A stretch of DNA of 64,000 nucleotides from Pseudomonas fluorescens (GTDB lineage Bacteria; Pseudomonadota; Gammaproteobacteria; Pseudomonadales; Pseudomonadaceae). Both the position numbers and the translations under genes were made by a program. The stretch spans positions 2,976,001 through 3,040,000 of the forward strand of contig NZ_CP148752.1 in NCBI RefSeq assembly GCF_040448305.1. The letters run 5' to 3'. Below are positions 60,732 to 64,000 of the stretch, in pieces. The notes under the pieces are model-generated. The model saw only the letters and a list, made by a program, of their open reading frames with translations, made no database searches and was not told where the DNA came from. Position 1 is the stretch's first letter, and each line of letters begins with the position of its first letter.

Positions 60732-61760
60732 TTATTGCACTTGCTCAGGTGTGGCGGCATCGAACGGGTAGATTCGACGCCATTCGGATGCCATGTCGAC
60801 GACCGTCCAGCCACGTTTGTTTGCTTCGTCCAGGGCCTTGTCCAGGCGACCGATCTGTGACTGTCGGTCGTAAGCCCATTCGCGTTTGGCGTCGGTGTGA
60901 TGCACCAGGCCCATGAAGCGTTTGCCGGGACCGGCTGCGGTCCACTGGAGCATTTGCAGGTCGCCGTCGGAGTTGCCGAAGGCGAGGATTGGCCGACGAC
61001 CGATCACCGCGTCGATGCTGACCGGTTTGCCCGGGCCATCGTCGTTGTGCGCCAGTTTCGGCGTGCGCAGGATCGACGCCTTGCCATCCTTGTAATCAAA
61101 GGTGGTAACGAAGGTCGTGCCGATAACCTGCTCGGGCGGAACGCCATAGACCTTCTCGGCGAAGGCGCGCATGAACCCGGTGTCGCCGCCGGAGACGATG
61201 TAGGTCTTGAAGTCCTTGCCGCGTAAGTAGTCGAGCATTTCCAGCATCGGCTGGAAGATCATCTCGGTGTACGGCTTGCCGGTTTTCGGATGGCGGGCCT
61301 GACTCAGCCAGGTCTTGGCGTAGTCATCGAAGGCTTCGGTGGTCATCCCGGTGTGGGTGGCACCGAAAATTTTCATCATGCCCTCAAGGCCGCTGGCAGC
61401 CAGGGCCTTGTGATCGTTTTCCAGCACCGCTTGGAACGGCTGGGTGGTTTTCCATTCCGGGTGCTGCGATGCGGTGCGCTTGACTTCTTCCAGGGCGAAC
61501 AGCAACTCGAAGTACATCGGCTGCTCGCTCCACAAGGTGCCGTCGTTATCGAACACGGCAATGCGCTCCTCGGGTTTTACAAAGTCCTTGCTGTTTTGAT
61601 CGGTGACTGTCTGCACGAATTCGATGATCTGCTTTTTCGACGGCCCGTCGTTCCAGGAGGGCAGCGGCTCGGCGGCCTGCACCAGCAGCGGCAGGCTCAA
61701 GGCCAGGGTCAGCAGGAAACTGAATGCGCGATGATGGCGTAGCGATATCGAGTTCGTCAT
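60732..61760 (-). CDS. Exported HAD-family phosphatase
   Basis: A 342-residue HAD hydrolase with signal peptide RAFSFLLTLALSLPLLVQAA. Motif I is IAVFDNDGTLWSEQPMYFEL (nucleophile Asp), motif II TYIVSGGDTGFMRAFAE, motif III/IV PILAFGNSDGDLQMLQW. Close in layout to phosphoserine-phosphatase-like secreted acid phosphatases. Its ATG overlaps the stop of the BatD-like gene (ATGA), linking it to the Bat-type operon from the right edge; the sulfatase follows. Probably a periplasmic phosphatase, substrate unknown. Confidence 0.88.
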   Translation of the reverse strand: MTNSISLRHHRAFSFLLTLALSLPLLVQAAEPLPSWNDGPSKKQIIEFVQTVTDQNSKDFVKPEERIAVFDNDGTLWSEQPMYFELLFALEEVKRTASQHPEWKTTQPFQAVLENDHKALAASGLEGMMKIFGATHTGMTTEAFDDYAKTWLSQARHPKTGKPYTEMIFQPMLEMLDYLRGKDFKTYIVSGGDTGFMRAFAEKVYGVPPEQVIGTTFVTTFDYKDGKASILRTPKLAHNDDGPGKPVSIDAVIGRRPILAFGNSDGDLQMLQWTAAGPGKRFMGLVHHTDAKREWAYDRQSQIGRLDKALDEANKRGWTVVDMASEWRRIYPFDAATPEQVQ

Positions 61761-63184
61761 GGCAAGTCCTTCTCGTGAACGGGGTTGAGCGGATGAAGAG
61801 CAGAGACGACTGATTCTCTATTGCGCCCGGCCTGACTATGCAGCGTAGACAAGGATTCCCCGATTTGGCGCAGCGCCTGTTCTTTGTCCGGTTCGCGGCC
61901 ATAGCAGGCCCGCAGGAAGGTTTGCAGGCGCGGGCCGAGGCCGGTCAGTTTCAGGCCGTGGCGGCTGCGTCGGGTCCACAGGTACAGGGCGCTGAGTTGC
62001 GCCGGTTTGCCTTCGATTTGTGCCGGGATCTGCCGCCACGCATAGTCGGCGGACTCGAGCCAGGCGGCGTGTCGGGCGTGGCGTCGGGCTTGCCACATGA
62101 GGTGCGCGCGGCGTACGAGCGGGCGACTGAACCAGCCGAGTGCCACCACCGCCAACACCAGTGCCAATAGCCCGAACCAGTGCCCGGAAAGGTGCAGGCG
62201 ATTGTGCTGGCCGAGTTTTTTCAGGTCTTCGGTGATTGAAAACACCGGCTTGTAAGCGCTGTTGGCCGCCGCGTCGAAGGTCACGGCAGGCACCGTGGCC
62301 GTGCGGGTTTGCTGACTGCTGGCATCCCACCATTTCAGTTCGACGGAGGGCAGGCTGTAGTGACCTTCGGTGTCGATTCGATAAGTCACGCTGTCGATGC
62401 GCTGGCCGCCATTGAAGTTGCCGCGACCGTCGTCCAGATTGTGGATTTGTGGCGCCTTCGGGTAGCGGCTCAGACCCTTGATGTCGTCCAGCGTTGGTGT
62501 CGGCAGTGCCATGGCCAGGGCACCGTCGGCCTGCAAGGTCAGTTCCCGGGTGATGCTGTCGCCGACCTTCAGCGGTGTGGCCGAGTTGACGGTCTTCTGG
62601 GTAAACCGCAGGCCTTGGGCCACCAGTACCGCCTCACCAGGCTGAAACCCCGGTGGTTGCGCGGCGTTGAAATGCAAAGGCTGGCTTTGGGCGCTGAGTG
62701 CGTGGCTGGCCTGACCCGGTGTGGCTTGTACCGTCAGTGCCGGAATGTCGAAGCCCTGGGCCAGGTTCGGGGTGATCAGGTAGCTGTAGCGCATGCCGCT
62801 GAAGGATTGGCCATCGAAGGTCTGGTTGATGTGCTGGGCATGGCCGTCCGGTGGCATCACCAATGCGCCGGGCAGTTTCAGGTCGGGCAGGGTGGGGGCG
62901 CTGGTGAACCAGGAGTCGGTGAAGACATCGAGTTGTAACTCGACCAGGCTGCCGACCATGACCTGGGTGGCGGGTTGCAGGCTGGCCTGGACTTTCAGCT
63001 GAGGGTCGGCGGCGAATGTGTTGAGGCTGATCAGGCCAATGAGCAGGGCGCCGAGTGTTGTGGTGAGTGGTCGGGCCCTTTCGCGAGCAGGCTCGCTCCC
63101 ACAAGGGATTTGTGGTGCGCCTGGATCAAATGTGGGAGCGAGCCTGCTCGCGAAGGCCACGACTCGGACTTTCAGACCGATCAT
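61757..63184 (-). CDS. Second BatD-like protein, with REP sequence inside its 5' coding region
   Basis: A 475-residue protein with BatD/oxygen-tolerance features: QVMVGSLVELQLDVFTDSWF, GLSRYPKAPQIHNLDDGRGN, a membrane segment HWFGLLALVLAVVALGWFS and a basic cytosolic tail. Its ATG at 63184 overlaps the upstream stop (ATGA). After MIGLKVRVVAF the frame passes through a complete REP doublet (translated as ASRLAPTF... and CGSEPARE...) before the hydrophobic segment TTTLGALLIGLISLNTFA, which must be the original signal peptide. So the REP element appears to have inserted in frame. Whether the extended N-terminus still exports is uncertain; no good internal start is visible. Confidence 0.8.
   Translation of the reverse strand: MIGLKVRVVAFASRLAPTFDPGAPQIPCGSEPARERARPLTTTLGALLIGLISLNTFAADPQLKVQASLQPATQVMVGSLVELQLDVFTDSWFTSAPTLPDLKLPGALVMPPDGHAQHINQTFDGQSFSGMRYSYLITPNLAQGFDIPALTVQATPGQASHALSAQSQPLHFNAAQPPGFQPGEAVLVAQGLRFTQKTVNSATPLKVGDSITRELTLQADGALAMALPTPTLDDIKGLSRYPKAPQIHNLDDGRGNFNGGQRIDSVTYRIDTEGHYSLPSVELKWWDASSQQTRTATVPAVTFDAAANSAYKPVFSITEDLKKLGQHNRLHLSGHWFGLLALVLAVVALGWFSRPLVRRAHLMWQARRHARHAAWLESADYAWRQIPAQIEGKPAQLSALYLWTRRSRHGLKLTGLGPRLQTFLRACYGREPDKEQALRQIGESLSTLHSQAGRNRESVVSALHPLNPVHEKDLP
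63079..63155. repeat. REP doublet located inside a coding region
   Basis: TTCGCGAGCAGGCTCGCTCC and TGTGGGAGCGAGCCTGCTCG face each other. Unlike the other doublets here it lies within an open frame, about 30 bases after the BatD-like start codon. Confidence 0.9.
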
Positions 63185-64000
63185 GGCTTGGCCCCCGCCT
63201 GATCCTGCAGACTGAATTTCTGCTTGAGGAATTTCGCCGGCGATGTGGTGAGGTTCTGCAACCATTGCTCATCCGAGGCCGCTTGCTGGGTCTCTACCTT
63301 TTTGCTTTGGCCTTTACCCGGCGCCTTATCCATCTTGATCTCGTCGGGTTTGACCTCTGGCGTGTTTTTCTCGGCGCTTTCGGTGTCTTTTTGCAAGGCA
63401 ATGGCCAGGGCCAGGTTCGCCGTGGCTTGCGGGAATTGCGGCTGCAATTTCAGCGCCTGGGTATAGGACGCGATGGCTTGATCGAACTTGAAGCGGCGCA
63501 CGTAGATGTTGCCCAGGTAGAAGTACGCCTGCGGTGTATCGAGCCGCGCGAAGCTGGCCAGTGCCAGGTCGAAATCGGCCGCGTTGTAGGCGGCCACGCC
63601 TTTCCAGTACGGATCGACAAACAGCGCCGCCGCCTGAGGGTAGTGCTCATGCTCGAAGGCCCAGCGACCTTGCTGGTCGCGGGTGAAAAAGGCATCGGTC
63701 AGCGCGTTGGCCTGTGCCGGCGCCGGTTGCAAGCCCAGTCCCACCGCCAGCAATAGTCCGGCGATCCAGTTCAGGTTCCAGCCCCTGCGTATGCTGAAGA
63801 AAGCGATCAGCAACAGCGGCCAACACAGCCAGTAACCGGCGTCCTTCCAGTGCAGTTCGCGCTGTTCATCACTGGCTGACTGGAAGTGCTGCTCGGCGTG
63901 CAGTTCGATCCAGTCCAGGTCGTCATCGTTGAGGGTCAGGCTGCCCAGCGGCGCATCCATCGACGATGCAAGTTGCTTGAGGGCGCCCTGATCGAAGCTG
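63181..64000 (-). CDS. VWA/TPR-type Bat operon protein, 3' part
   Basis: About 272 C-terminal residues of a protein whose start lies beyond the right edge. Visible: a linker, two membrane segments (WLCWPLLLIAFFSIRRGWN; LNWIAGLLLAVGLGLQP), then TPR-like repeats (YPQAAALFVDPYWKGVAAYN; FYLGNIYVRRFKFDQAIASY, then TQALKLQPQFPQA), and a Lys/Glu-rich tail. The order fits the BatB/C-type protein at 31056 and probably has a VWA domain in the missing N-terminus. Overlaps the BatD-like gene by four bases, forming part of a second Bat-type operon. Confidence 0.8.
   Translation of the reverse strand, partial: SFDQGALKQLASSMDAPLGSLTLNDDDLDWIELHAEQHFQSASDEQRELHWKDAGYWLCWPLLLIAFFSIRRGWNLNWIAGLLLAVGLGLQPAPAQANALTDAFFTRDQQGRWAFEHEHYPQAAALFVDPYWKGVAAYNAADFDLALASFARLDTPQAYFYLGNIYVRRFKFDQAIASYTQALKLQPQFPQATANLALAIALQKDTESAEKNTPEVKPDEIKMDKAPGKGQSKKVETQQAASDEQWLQNLTTSPAKFLKQKFSLQDQAGAKP

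Overview
The window is chromosomal DNA from a Pseudomonas, most likely of the fluorescens group. Evidence: GC-rich coding with Pseudomonas-type codon use, about ten copies of the inverted GTGGGAGCGAGC/GCTCGCTCCCAC REP doublet, and typical Pseudomonas loci such as NAD-glutamate dehydrogenase gdhB, sbcDC, an orphan ccoN next to a sulfite/nitrite reductase, and a MoxR/Bat operon. Family assignments come from reading the translations and from memory of the families; no search was run.

Layout. 1-3195: 5' part of a very large dermonecrotic-toxin-domain (DUF6543-type) protein, minus strand, running off the left edge. 3.6-6.4 kb: a short hypothetical gene, a secreted lactonase and several tiny secreted or membrane proteins. 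6.4-23.6 kb: the accessory island described below. 23.7-29.2 kb: glutathione S-transferase, sbcC, sbcD. 29.4-36.3 kb: a six-gene MoxR/DUF58/DUF4381/BatA/BatB-C/BatD operon. 37.4-42.3 kb: gdhB. 42.5-49.6 kb: lipoprotein, cupin, monooxygenase-fold protein, a MocR regulator divergent from an AhpD-like gene, LysR regulator, GNAT, Asp/Glu racemase. 49.6-53.7 kb: orphan cbb3 oxidase subunit ccoN4-like with a small partner, divergent from a siroheme sulfite/nitrite reductase and DUF934. 53.8-61.8 kb: octahaem c-type cytochrome with TPRs, an MFS-spermidine synthase fusion, a formylglycine sulfatase and a HAD phosphatase. 61.8-64.0 kb: a second Bat-type gene pair, cut by the right edge.

The main discovery candidate is the 6.4-23.5 kb island. 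It encodes an apparently near-complete pathway to a 2-deoxystreptamine-type aminoglycoside of the neamine/ribostamycin (4,5-disubstituted) kind, in a Gram-negative host. On the plus strand: 2-deoxy-scyllo-inosose synthase (BtrC/NeoC type), a phosphoribosyltransferase-domain protein (candidate for O-ribosylation, as BtrL/Neo17), a 6'-aminotransferase (BtrB/NeoN type), a PIG-L deacetylase (BtrD/NeoD type), the glutamine:DOI aminotransferase (BtrS/NeoB type), an ABC exporter, and a 1234-residue protein with PEP-synthase/dikinase-like N-terminal domains and a roughly 830-residue C-terminal part I do not recognise. On the minus strand: a PhyH-type 2-oxoglutarate dioxygenase, a GT4 glycosyltransferase of the 2-DOS N-acetylglucosaminyltransferase type, a 91-residue protein and the FAD (GMC) 6'-oxidase (BtrQ/NeoG type). 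Not seen: a 2-deoxy-scyllo-inosamine dehydrogenase (NeoA or BtrN), a phosphatase for the ribosyl phosphate, and any familiar aminoglycoside resistance gene.

The island lies between two diverged copies (about 109 bp, 6 mismatches by eye) of the 3' end of a small chromosomal gene. It contains none of the REP elements that punctuate both flanks, and no integrase, transposase or tRNA was seen. This suggests horizontal acquisition by recombination at that small gene.
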